From Thaumasiovibrio sp043421945 (GTDB lineage: Bacteria > Pseudomonadota > Gammaproteobacteria > Enterobacterales > Vibrionaceae), in NCBI GenBank assembly GCA_043421945.1, contig JBHOGO010000017.1, forward strand, positions 1 to 64,000: a stretch of DNA of 64,000 nt, written 5' to 3'. Below the pieces are notes generated by a model. That model was not told the DNA's origin. It saw nothing but the letters and a program-made list of their open reading frames with translations, and ran no database searches. A program made the position numbers and the translations under genes. This document shows, piece by piece, positions 1 to 8,644 of the stretch (positions within the stretch are counted from its first letter, which is position 1; every line of letters starts with the position of its first letter).

Positions 1-455
1 GTTAGAGTCATTTTCATGGCTGATAGCATGATCTTCTCGTCGCAAAAAATCAAGCCCCTTCAATGATCACAGGTATACGTATTATTACTCTTTCTCTCGA
101 TGGTGGTTATGAGTATTGCCGTGAGTTATTTCAGTTAGTGGGTATTAATTAAATATCTATTTTTGAAGAAGGGTGATGGCATCACTATCTGATGAGCATC
201 ACATGGGCACAGATACTTTAGCTTCCTTTATAAAGAACCTTTCACATCGTTGCCTAATTACCACCATAATTCAGTCTGTTGACTATACTGATCGTCAATA
301 AGTGCTAGTAGAAAATAACTGCATCTCTTTCAATGCTGCACCGCGCACTAAGATGCACAAGCATAAATGAGATGGGAAAGGAAAACACCGTTCGTCGCTT
401 CGGTTTCGATGAATAATAGACAAAACATTTGTCGCTCAATAAAGGAATTTACGAC
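1..455. other. Upstream region with a possible gene remnant
   Basis: No complete gene is visible. A short open frame on the plus strand at about 63-152 reads like the 3' end of a protein (it ends GYEYCRELFQLVGIN and a stop), but stop codons lie in frame just upstream at 21-26 and no family was recognised. It may be a decayed gene tail or chance. The rest is AT-rich and probably holds the promoter of the hydrolase gene that follows. Confidence 0.3.
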
Positions 456-1394
456 ATGAAACAGCAAAACAATGACACAACAGCCCAAGGCATAACCTCA
501 ACAAGCAGCTTACAGAAAGAGACTATCATCCCTCAAGAAGCCTTTGATTGGTATGACGAATACGCACATGGTGTCATTGACCGTCGAGAATTTTTAAATC
601 GTTTAGGCGGTCTAGCTGTACTTGGACTAAGTGTAGCGACTATCACTTCGGCTTTAACGCCAAACTATGCATTAGCAGAGCAAGTTTCTTTCAATGATGA
701 TGATATCTTTGCGACATTTGAAACATTCCCGTCGCCTCAAGGACACGGAGAAGGCAAAGGCTATCTCGTCGTTCCTAAAAACCTTGAAGGTACAGCGCCA
801 GTCGTGCTTGTTATCCATGAAAATAGAGGCCTAAATCCCTACATAAAAGATGTCGCTCGTCGACTCGCAAAAACTGGCTTTATCGCCTTCGCTCCAGATG
901 CCCTTCACCCTGTTGGCGGTTATCCAGGTAATGATGATCAGGGAAGGGCACTGCAAAAAGATCTAGATAAGGCGAAAATTGAAGCAGACTTCCTTGCTGC
1001 AGCTTCATACCTTAAGAGCCACGAAAGAAGCAATGGTAAGTTGGGGGCTGTCGGTTTCTGCTTTGGTGGCTACATCGTTAATATGCTAGCAGCAACGATA
1101 CCGGACCAGTTAGATGCGGGTGTGCCTTTTTATGGTACACCAGCGACAGAGCCACTCCGCGCTAATGTAAAAGGCCCTCTTCTTTTACAATTTGCTGAGT
1201 TAGATAAACGCGTCAATGCGACGTGGCCGGCTTACCAACAGCAACTGGAGCAAAATGATGCTCAGTTTACTGCTCACATCTACGACAAGGTTAATCATGG
1301 CTTCCACAATGACTCCACAGGGCGCTTTGCTGCCGAAGAAGCTGAGCTTGCTTGGGTAAGAACAATTAACTTTTTCGACAATCACTTGGGATAA
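456..1394 (+). CDS. Exported dienelactone hydrolase family protein
   Basis: Alpha/beta hydrolase of the dienelactone hydrolase family, 312 residues from the ATG at 456. This ATG has AAAGGA nine bases upstream; a TTG at 429 would extend the frame by nine residues but has no such site. Residues about 42-70 hold a twin-arginine-like segment (DRREFLNRLGG) followed by a hydrophobic stretch and ANYALA-like cleavage context, so export through Tat is likely. The catalytic triad is visible: Cys202 in GFCFGG, Asp250 in AELDKR and His281 in VNHGFHN; Glu122 in IHENRG is the usual supporting residue. The family cleaves lactones or esters; the substrate here is unknown. It stands alone, with no aromatic-degradation genes nearby. 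Confidence 0.85.
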   Translation: MKQQNNDTTAQGITSTSSLQKETIIPQEAFDWYDEYAHGVIDRREFLNRLGGLAVLGLSVATITSALTPNYALAEQVSFNDDDIFATFETFPSPQGHGEGKGYLVVPKNLEGTAPVVLVIHENRGLNPYIKDVARRLAKTGFIAFAPDALHPVGGYPGNDDQGRALQKDLDKAKIEADFLAAASYLKSHERSNGKLGAVGFCFGGYIVNMLAATIPDQLDAGVPFYGTPATEPLRANVKGPLLLQFAELDKRVNATWPAYQQQLEQNDAQFTAHIYDKVNHGFHNDSTGRFAAEEAELAWVRTINFFDNHLG

Positions 1395-1560
1395 CGATAT
1401 TCCTAATGAGTGAATGCATCCTGCGTCAATCTGATTGACTTCGTATATCAAGTGCCTCACCAGACATGGTAGGCACTTGCTTTCTACTCTAAGTTTTCAC
1501 TGCTCAAATATCACTATATTGCCTTTCTCTTAGCCACTTAGTTTTAACTCTTCTTTTCAA

Positions 1561-1622
1561 CTACATAGCTTTAACCATAACCACATAATCTTAGCCATAA
1601 CCACATAGCCTTAACCGTGTAG
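1561..1622. repeat. Short tandem repeat with 20-bp period
   Basis: Two near-identical 20-base units lie at 1571-1590 and 1591-1610 (core ACCATAACCACATA, differing at a few positions), with partial copies before (1561-1570) and after (1611-1622). The array lies between the convergent hydrolase and MATE genes, where it could take part in transcript ends. Function unknown. Confidence 0.6.
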
Positions 1623-1652
1623 TTTGAAACGGCTGATCATCGCGTTTAAATA

Positions 1653-3089
1653 TTAGGGACGTGAATTATCATCTTCTAGCTGACACGTTTTCGCCGTACA
1701 GAAAGGCGTAAGCGGGATAGCAGGTTCAAGTACATCTTCCTGTATACGTTGGCATGCTTCAGTCCGGCCTATTTGTGCTACTTCACGGTTCACGAGATAT
1801 AAAGCCAGCATTCCGAACAAAATTGAACCCGCAGCTTGTCCCAATAAAACCCCTTCAGCGCCATACCAAATAGCGCCAAAATAGACAAAAGGAAATGTGC
1901 CTAGCGTTGCTTTTCCCATGTTTAACATGGTGGAGTAAGAAGGTTTGTTGAGGTTGTTAAATGCCGCATTAGAGACAAACAACGCGCCATTAAATATAAA
2001 TGTTATTGCTACATAAGTGCAGAAAATAGCGACGATATCTTTTGCTTGTCCCGTTAAACTAAACAAAGCAGACAGCGCATCTTGGCTAACATACAACACA
2101 CCAGCAATGAGAACACAATAAAGCGCCACAAAAACCATTGAGTCTTTCAACGCCTGCCCTACACGGTCTAAACGGTGAGCACCAAAATTTTGACCAATAA
2201 TCGGCCCAATAGCACCCGATAAAGCAAAAATTAGCGCAAAGCTGACGGGTAAAATCCGACCTATCACAGCATATCCTGCAACAGCATCTTCACCAAAAGG
2301 CGAGATAGCACGTGTAACAAATGCATTCCCTATAGGCGTGGCAGTATTCGCAACAACAGCAGGAATCGCAATCGCAGAGATCATTTTTATGCGAGAGACA
2401 ACATCAGACAGTTTAGGTAAACACATCAGTTGATAATGTGTGCGGAGTACAGAGACGGAATAAAGCATCATCGCAAGACGTGCAAACACAGAGGCTGTCG
2501 CAGCCCCTTGAACATCCATATTGAGAGCAAAAATAAAGATAGGGTCAAGTACTGCATTGACGCTACCACCAATGAGCGTGGCAACCATAGAACGCTTTGC
2601 ATCCCCTTTCGCTCGCATGGCTGCACCACATGCCATTGAAATAGCGATAACAGGCGCACTGGGCAATAAAATATACAAATATCGTTTTGCCATCTCAGCG
2701 GTGACACCCTCTGCGCCAAGCATATTGAGCAGTAGATCTAAGTTAGTCAGCATAAATATTGTGATGACTACACTGACAAAAGTGGCATAGAGTAACGCAC
2801 TAGAAAAGAGTGCAGGTAGATTATTACGCTCCCCTGCTCCTATGCTTTTTGACAACAATGCACCAACGGCAATAGAGCAACCTATTGACGCTGATGTAGA
2901 GAAAAAAATCAAACTGCCAGCGAAACCAATCGCTGCCGCTAACTGAACCTCGCCCAATAAGCTGATGAAGAACATGTCAGCTAAATCAACAAGAAACAGT
3001 GCCATAATACCAATGGCACCCGTACACGACATAACGATAATGTGCCGCATTGTTGAACCAGTAAGAAACTTTGCCTGCTGTGATGCCAT
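1653..3089 (-). CDS. MATE family efflux transporter
   Basis: Inner-membrane multidrug and toxin extrusion transporter, 478 residues, usual length for the family. Twelve hydrophobic segments form two MatE halves: roughly residues 15-240 and 245-450. The first half carries family features such as the segment around GAIGIMALFLVDLADMFFIS; the second carries SGAIGPIIGQNFGAH, the typical start of the second repeat. Such pumps export drugs or dyes against Na+ or H+. The ATG is preceded by AGGAAG. A CBS-domain gene lies just upstream on the same strand (about 50 bases), so they may be co-transcribed. The substrate cannot be read from sequence. Confidence 0.9.
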   Translation of the reverse strand: MASQQAKFLTGSTMRHIIVMSCTGAIGIMALFLVDLADMFFISLLGEVQLAAAIGFAGSLIFFSTSASIGCSIAVGALLSKSIGAGERNNLPALFSSALLYATFVSVVITIFMLTNLDLLLNMLGAEGVTAEMAKRYLYILLPSAPVIAISMACGAAMRAKGDAKRSMVATLIGGSVNAVLDPIFIFALNMDVQGAATASVFARLAMMLYSVSVLRTHYQLMCLPKLSDVVSRIKMISAIAIPAVVANTATPIGNAFVTRAISPFGEDAVAGYAVIGRILPVSFALIFALSGAIGPIIGQNFGAHRLDRVGQALKDSMVFVALYCVLIAGVLYVSQDALSALFSLTGQAKDIVAIFCTYVAITFIFNGALFVSNAAFNNLNKPSYSTMLNMGKATLGTFPFVYFGAIWYGAEGVLLGQAAGSILFGMLALYLVNREVAQIGRTEACQRIQEDVLEPAIPLTPFCTAKTCQLEDDNSRP

Positions 3090-3138
3090 CTAAATAGCTT
3101 CCTACTGGTTGGGCACTATGCTCGTGCTATATTCCTCA

Positions 3139-3555
3139 CTATACAGGGTGCTTAAAGCAGTCTCCTAAGTGATTACTGATCGCTTGGAGTACATCACGAC
3201 GGGTAATAATACCCACTAGCACCCCATCATCAACAACCGGGTATAGTTTTGGCTTTGCTGTCACCATTTTATCTGCAAGGTCAATCACCGACGTGTTACT
3301 CCCTACAGATAATACATCAGTATGCATACAATCACTGACTAAATGGGTATCTTGACAAAAATAACCCACCTTCAAGAGCTTATGAATCATATCTTGCTCG
3401 GACAAAAAGCCGACAACTTTACGGTTCTGGTCAACTACAGGGCCACCGCTCTGCTTGGATGAGAGTAATTTATCAAGTGCAATTGAAAGTGATGCTTCCG
3501 GCGAGAAGGTTACTGGACGCGTATTCATGTAATCTTTTACTTTTAACGACTCCAT
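3139..3555 (-). CDS. CBS-domain pair protein
   Basis: Small soluble protein of 138 residues made almost entirely of two CBS domains: about 7-62 (KVDYMN-like start, SGGPVVDQN core) and about 73-130 (DCMHTDVL start, PVVDDGVLVGIITRRD core). CBS pairs bind adenosine nucleotides or related ligands and usually regulate a partner. There is no attached enzyme or channel domain. A strong ribosome-binding site (AGGGAGG) precedes the ATG. The MATE pump gene follows on the same strand, so a role in regulating it is possible but only inferred. Confidence 0.85.
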   Translation of the reverse strand: MESLKVKDYMNTRPVTFSPEASLSIALDKLLSSKQSGGPVVDQNRKVVGFLSEQDMIHKLLKVGYFCQDTHLVSDCMHTDVLSVGSNTSVIDLADKMVTAKPKLYPVVDDGVLVGIITRRDVLQAISNHLGDCFKHPV

Positions 3556-3740
3556 AGAGCCTCCCTAAAATTCATGCATATGGTCAGATAGATAACGCTA
3601 CCTGTTATTTCTGATTGTGGCTTAAATTTCACGGTTTACTAAATTGAAAAGACAAATTTAATTGATAGGCAATAGCAATTAGTCCAAACCATGCCTTATT
3701 GAGTGCCTAAAACCCGATAAAATAACACGTCTGCCAGATA

Positions 3741-3775
3741 AAAAAGCCCCACAACATACGCATACGTTGTAGGGC
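3741..3775 (-). terminator. Rho-independent terminator of the DUF945 gene
   Basis: GCCCCACAAC (3746-3755) pairs with GTTGTAGGGC (3766-3775) around a ten-base loop, with one mismatch. Read on the minus strand the hairpin is followed by a run of T, which fits termination of the minus-strand gene ending at 3845. Confidence 0.75.
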
Positions 3776-3844
3776 CTATTGTCTCAATGACACGTTCAAA
3801 AAAACATCAACAATGCACTCAAAAAAGCATCAGTGAGGAGTCTG

Positions 3845-5131
3845 TTACAACAGCATCATCGCCAAAGCAAAAAGAGGGACTTTAGTACCATCAGCAAAAA
3901 CAATCTGGTTCTCTTCAATTTTGATTGTCGACTGATATTGATCACCTGAATCGAGAATGATGCCCTGCTTTATCCACGCAGGTAACTCGGCAAACATCAT
4001 CATCCCATGCGCATCAACAAGCTGCTTGTCTGCAGCAACGTTGATGTCGCCTGTCAGAACATCAAGAATAGCCAAAGGGTTTTCTGACACTCGAGCAATC
4101 CCCTCCGGAATCGCTAAGCTAGAACCTAAAGTGACATTGTTATCTTGGAAATTAATGGCCGCATCAATACCAAACTTATCAATGCCTTTAGAAACCAAAA
4201 GATCGAGAGCAAGAGCGACATCCAGTTCATCAATCATAAAGTCGTCGTTTTCTAAGCCGTCAAAAAGTTTCACAAGCTGTGTTAGGCCGTCATAATTCAA
4301 ACCATCCAACGTGAACGTGACATTAGTATCTTTGACGAGAGCCTCATCATCTAGCTTAAAGCTACCGACCGACCAACGATTGACATGGTTTAGCTTTCCA
4401 CCTGACTCATCAAGTTGGTTATCTAAGTTAAATGAAATATTATCGGCAGACATCATTTCATAGCCATCATCGTAAGCGATTCCATCAATGTGAATAGCCT
4501 GCGTACCTAGCCAGAAATTACCATCGTTGTACCCATCAACCGTACCTGTTAGGTTTGATAACGAACCACTCTCGTCATAAGCAGAGACTAATGTCACGCT
4601 AGGGACAGAAAAATCAGCACGCCCTTTGCCTTCAACATCACCTTCTCCGCGTACTGTAATCGTATCGACATTGAACGTTGTTTCCGTTAATTCATCTTCG
4701 AACGTGATTGGGTTAATGACCCACTCAAAGACTGTGTCACCGTTCAGCTGAGAAGTTGTGCTAATATGCGTTGGCTCTACACCCTCTCCCCAGACTTTAT
4801 CAGCTTGTATGCGTTGTTCGTCTGTCAAAACAATCACATTCTCAGTGCTAATCGATAGCAAGCCATGTTTTACTTTGGTGTGAACTTGCCACTCAACTGG
4901 GAACCCGTCTTCTAGTAGCGTTTCTGCCGCTTGCCCGACAAACGTCAGCGTTGTGTAGACATCACTGGATAAGTATCCACGCTGGTAATCATAGGTGTGT
5001 GTAAACACACTTCCATAGTCATTCTTTGCGGCCTGATCTTCATACAATGTCTGCCCTACATACCCAACGGCCAATGGCCAAACAGCAGCAAGTGCAACTG
5101 CACCACCTGCTGCAAAATAACGCTTTATCAT
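3845..5131 (-). CDS. DUF945 (YdgA-like) family protein
   Basis: 428-residue protein with an N-terminal membrane anchor or signal (about residues 1-25, FAAGGAVALAAVWPLAVGYV) followed by a long acidic, beta-rich extracytoplasmic part. The pattern, including YEDQAAKND and the repeated VDTITVRGEGDVEGKG type stretches, matches the DUF945 family typified by E. coli YdgA, which is thought to act in the periplasm and has no established biochemical role. The start ATG has AAAGGA upstream. The gene stands alone between divergent and convergent neighbours, with its own terminator downstream. Confidence 0.75.
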   Translation of the reverse strand: MIKRYFAAGGAVALAAVWPLAVGYVGQTLYEDQAAKNDYGSVFTHTYDYQRGYLSSDVYTTLTFVGQAAETLLEDGFPVEWQVHTKVKHGLLSISTENVIVLTDEQRIQADKVWGEGVEPTHISTTSQLNGDTVFEWVINPITFEDELTETTFNVDTITVRGEGDVEGKGRADFSVPSVTLVSAYDESGSLSNLTGTVDGYNDGNFWLGTQAIHIDGIAYDDGYEMMSADNISFNLDNQLDESGGKLNHVNRWSVGSFKLDDEALVKDTNVTFTLDGLNYDGLTQLVKLFDGLENDDFMIDELDVALALDLLVSKGIDKFGIDAAINFQDNNVTLGSSLAIPEGIARVSENPLAILDVLTGDINVAADKQLVDAHGMMMFAELPAWIKQGIILDSGDQYQSTIKIEENQIVFADGTKVPLFALAMMLL

Positions 5132-5415
5132 AATGAATTCCTTTATTAAAAATTGATATCAGTGTATATGAAAATTCATTCCTACTCTATTAGACATTAC
5201 CGCATAATTGACGCACGCAATGAATGATTACACAGACAAATTTGGGAACAATACCGCCATAAATCAGAAAGATATTCAAAAAAGTGAACAAAGTTGTAAC
5301 CACGGTCAATGTCATTGAGTGGCAATTACCGTAGACTGTTTTTACTGACAAATTTTGGATGCTTGTCATGTAAGTTACAACGACCAACCATGAAGAATAG
5401 TAATAAGGATATGCT

Positions 5416-7347
5416 GTGAATCCCTATGTCATTTTGTGCTTAACTCGAAACCTCAACCTACGTAAGCAACTCAGCGCGCAACTCGAGTTTCTTGACGATT
5501 ATTTCGAAATTCACTTCTCCAACGACAGTGAAGACGCAAAAGATACGATACACACTATCCATACTAAGCATCAAAAAATAGCCCTCATTATTTGTGAAGA
5601 TAACGGTGATAACCTTATCGATTTTCTTGTCTATCTAGAGCAAGTAAATCGCTGCCCTCATGCTGGTACCATATTGATAAGCGATGGCTCTAATGTGCAG
5701 GGGCTAATTCGAGCCGTCAATGCTGGGAAACTGAGCTATTGCTTAACGAATGGATGGTCTGAAGTAGAGCTAAAACGAGCTCTTGTCAAAGAGCTCACCC
5801 GATATATATTACTTCAACCCCAATGCGATTGGCTAAGTTACAGTGATGTATTAGATCGCCGTCGAATTCATAAAGTCCACCTTGATCGTCAAATGAGCCG
5901 ATATCGTTCAGGGTTTATGAACGATCCGCATACGCTCAATGACGCTGTGCTTGCCGAACAAGTCATCGAAGCATTGTATGATTTCTTCGAACAAAATGAT
6001 GAAACCAAAGCCTGCCGAACTTATAGCGAAGGGCATATTCTAACTCGAGAAGGCGAGCCAAATCACCACCTTTGGTTTATCGCAAAAGGGAATGTCATTT
6101 TATATAAACAAGATAAGCAAGGCGAACAACATGAAGTGATCCGCCATGAAAGTGGTAGCCTTATTGGTGGTATGTCTTTTGTCAGTGGTGACCCTTCCTT
6201 TTCAACTGGCGTTACACTGAGCCAAACACAAGTCATCAAGCTTGATCGCGAACTATTCAATAAAGTCATGAACTCACGGTCAGATCTATTACCTCTTTTT
6301 ACTAATTTGCTATTACGACACTTTAATCGCCGTATAAAGAATGCGATTCGAACGGAAATGCGCCTCCAACAAACCATCAAAGAGCTTGAAGCGGCCGGAA
6401 CACAACTTATTGAAAAAGAAAAAATGGCGATGTTGGGGCAACTCGTTGCTGGTGTCGCGCATGAACTCAACAACCCGATTGCGGCTATTCTTCGTGGTAG
6501 TGAAACACTTCAAGAGACCATTACCAAAGTGACCAACTCCCCTCTCGACAAGCCTAATCAACGAAGAGGTAACGAGATTCTCAATATCGCGATGACTTCA
6601 AGGCCTTTTTCGACGGCGGAGACTCGCCAACGAGCACGCCAAGTTGAGAGTCTATTAGGGGACCGAAATCTTGCTAAAAAGCTCGTCAGAATGAACCTTG
6701 ACGAAGAGCCTTGGCGCAGTAGCTGGGTCATCCCTCAAAAGAATGATTTGCCGATGCTACTCAACGAGTGGGAACACTATTACCAAATGGGAAGCTTCCT
6801 GCGTTCGATGAACGTGTGCGCAAAACGGATTGCTGATATGGTAAAGAGTCTCAAGAGTTATGCCCGCCAAGATGAAGAGAGTGTACAAACTGGAGATATC
6901 CATGAAGGTATTGAAGACACGCTGATTATTTTTGAAAATCGATTAAAACATCATACTGTGACACGGGAATATGCAGCCCTACCCGCCATTCGCTGTCGCC
7001 CGATTGCTTTGCAACAAGTCTGGACTAACCTCATTGCGAATGCACTGGATGCGATGGAACCAAATGGGGCACTCAGGGTTTCCACCCAGCTTATACATAA
7101 AAACGATAAACCTTGGGTTACTGTCTCTGTCAAAGACAGCGGGTCGGGAATTGATCCAAAACTAATCAATAAAATATTCGAACTTAACTTCACAACAAAA
7201 CGTGAAGGTAATTTTGGTCTCGGGATTGGGCTATCCGTTTGCCAGCAGATTGTTCGCCAACACGGAGGCACCATTTCGATGACATCAACACATAGCCAAG
7301 GGACAACCGCTATTGTCTCGATACCAATCGTAAGCGAGGAAATTTAA
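5416..7347 (+). CDS. Cytoplasmic hybrid-like sensor histidine kinase with pseudo-receiver
   Basis: 643-residue sensor kinase without membrane segments. Domains in order: receiver-like domain (about 1-133), cyclic-nucleotide-binding-fold domain (about 190-305), coiled coil (312-336), HisKA with the phospho-accepting His349 in GVAHELNNP, an unusual insertion of about 80 residues (375-460), then the ATPase domain (about 495-640) with N box NLIANALDAM, DSGSGID and GLGIGL. The receiver-like domain lacks the acidic pair and has Glu61 where Asp is phosphorylated. The cNMP fold lacks the Glu and Arg of the cyclic-phosphate cassette. Start is a GTG with AAGGA six bases upstream. The partner response regulator follows after one base. 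Signal unknown. Confidence 0.88.
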   Translation: MNPYVILCLTRNLNLRKQLSAQLEFLDDYFEIHFSNDSEDAKDTIHTIHTKHQKIALIICEDNGDNLIDFLVYLEQVNRCPHAGTILISDGSNVQGLIRAVNAGKLSYCLTNGWSEVELKRALVKELTRYILLQPQCDWLSYSDVLDRRRIHKVHLDRQMSRYRSGFMNDPHTLNDAVLAEQVIEALYDFFEQNDETKACRTYSEGHILTREGEPNHHLWFIAKGNVILYKQDKQGEQHEVIRHESGSLIGGMSFVSGDPSFSTGVTLSQTQVIKLDRELFNKVMNSRSDLLPLFTNLLLRHFNRRIKNAIRTEMRLQQTIKELEAAGTQLIEKEKMAMLGQLVAGVAHELNNPIAAILRGSETLQETITKVTNSPLDKPNQRRGNEILNIAMTSRPFSTAETRQRARQVESLLGDRNLAKKLVRMNLDEEPWRSSWVIPQKNDLPMLLNEWEHYYQMGSFLRSMNVCAKRIADMVKSLKSYARQDEESVQTGDIHEGIEDTLIIFENRLKHHTVTREYAALPAIRCRPIALQQVWTNLIANALDAMEPNGALRVSTQLIHKNDKPWVTVSVKDSGSGIDPKLINKIFELNFTTKREGNFGLGIGLSVCQQIVRQHGGTISMTSTHSQGTTAIVSIPIVSEEI

Positions 7348-7348
7348 T

Positions 7349-7846
7349 ATGAACAAATATCTTATTTTATGTATCGACGATGAGCGTGAAGTTCTAGAAA
7401 GTGTACTCAGTGATCTCAATGTGTTTGAAGGCCATTTTATGGTTGAAGCGTGTGAAAGCGTGGAAGAAGCTAAGCAAGTTTTAATCGATTATCAACAAGA
7501 AGGCACACCTTTGGCTCTCGCACTTTGCGACCATATCATGCCTGAAATAACCGGTGTAGAGTTCTTAATTTCTTTAAGTGAACATCCGCACACTAAACAT
7601 GCTCGGAAAATACTCCTCACTGGACAAGCTGGATTAGACGAGACCGTCGAAGCAGTTAACCATGGTAGCCTTGATTATTTTATTGCTAAGCCATGGCAGA
7701 AAGAAAAATTACAGCATACGATTAAAGAGCAGCTCACGACTTACGTTATCGAAAATGAAAAAGAGTTAATGCCTTGGATGCAAGTGCTCAATACGGAACG
7801 CATCTTGCAGGCTATTAGTGACAACCGCGCCAGCTTTGGTGAGTAG
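7349..7846 (+). CDS. Response regulator, receiver domain with short tail
   Basis: 165-residue protein with one CheY-like receiver domain (about 3-128) and a C-terminal tail of about 35 residues without a DNA-binding or enzymatic output domain. Key residues are present: acidic Asp10/Asp11, phospho-acceptor Asp61 in LCDHIMPE, Thr91 and Lys114 in AKPW. It starts one base after the stop of the histidine kinase, with GCGAGGA as ribosome-binding site inside the kinase 3' end, so the two are certainly co-translated partners. Output is probably by protein contact. The tail (WMQVLNTERILQAISDN) resembles short helices that might bind a partner; this is inference. Confidence 0.9.
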   Translation: MNKYLILCIDDEREVLESVLSDLNVFEGHFMVEACESVEEAKQVLIDYQQEGTPLALALCDHIMPEITGVEFLISLSEHPHTKHARKILLTGQAGLDETVEAVNHGSLDYFIAKPWQKEKLQHTIKEQLTTYVIENEKELMPWMQVLNTERILQAISDNRASFGE

Positions 7847-8012
7847 TCATTTTATTGGCGATAGATTAACTCTGACGATAGTGGCTGAAACATCAGGCAA
7901 ATCATCACTAATCATTCAAGAGAATCAATCATTGAGTCGCTCATTATCAGTTGTGCTTCTCAGTCGTTACAAATAGAATAAGTCGTTAATTTAAGGGAAA
8001 TCGGATTCAGAT

Positions 8013-8552
8013 ATGCGTAAAACAATCTTGGCAACAGGCATTTTGTTAGCTTCAACATCAGCAATGGCAGAAGGCCAACCTTTGATGAGCAACTTTAGCT
8101 ACGACTATATGGAAGCTCGCATTGGTATTAGCCCTGTCACTTACGGCGCTGCAATTAGTAAGTCAATACACCCTAATGCTCACTTCACTGCACACATCGA
8201 CACTGAGTTCGATCGCGACCTTGATCTCGGTACCGGTGTTGGTTTCCACGCGCCAGTTAATAACTGGGCAGACATGTTCGGTGAACTGAAATTGCGCATG
8301 TTCAATGACAAATACAACAAGTCATCGGGCGATTGGGGAATGGAGATTAACCTAGGTGTTCGTCAATGGTTAGGTCCTCAATTAGAAGTAAGCGGTAAAA
8401 TCGGCCATTTAACTATTGATAGTGAAGACAAAACATTTGGTATGGTAACTGGTCGCTTCCATGCAACGGAACTCTTCTCTATTGGCTTAGAAGGCCGCTT
8501 TAATTACACTTATGACGACCAACTCATGGTGACTACACGCTTTAAGTTCTAA
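8013..8552 (+). CDS. Small outer-membrane beta-barrel-like protein
   Basis: 179 residues. A signal peptide is clear (about 1-19, ending AMA). The mature part alternates hydrophobic and polar residues in strand-like stretches, contains FDRDLDLGTGVGFH and GMEINLGVRQW, and ends in Phe (TTRFKF), the typical signal for insertion by the BAM machinery. A small eight-stranded barrel is plausible. No specific family was recognised, so the function is unknown. The gene has its own terminator 20 bases downstream and sits alone after the two-component pair. Confidence 0.7.
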   Translation: MRKTILATGILLASTSAMAEGQPLMSNFSYDYMEARIGISPVTYGAAISKSIHPNAHFTAHIDTEFDRDLDLGTGVGFHAPVNNWADMFGELKLRMFNDKYNKSSGDWGMEINLGVRQWLGPQLEVSGKIGHLTIDSEDKTFGMVTGRFHATELFSIGLEGRFNYTYDDQLMVTTRFKF

Positions 8553-8573
8553 TTGAATTTCGTGTATAAAAAG

Positions 8574-8596
8574 GCCTCGCATTGCGAGGCTTTTTA
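8574..8596 (+). terminator. Bidirectional terminator between the barrel gene and kdsB
   Basis: Seven-base-pair GC-rich stem GCCTCGC/GCGAGGC with loop ATT at 8581-8583, flanked by A residues on the left and TTTTTATTTTT on the right. It can end transcripts from both sides, the plus-strand barrel gene and the minus-strand kdsB operon. Confidence 0.9.
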
Positions 8597-8644
8597 TTTT
8601 TAAAACGGTTCAACACCAATAAAAGAAGTGTGTCTAGTGTTCAG

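Noticed and set aside
5190..5387. 65-codon minus-strand hydrophobic frame upstream of the kinase
   Set aside because: It lies in the promoter gap of two divergent genes, without ribosome-binding site or known family.
6063..6473. 136-codon minus-strand frame inside the kinase gene
   Set aside because: Shadow of the coding strand; the kinase frame is clearly real.
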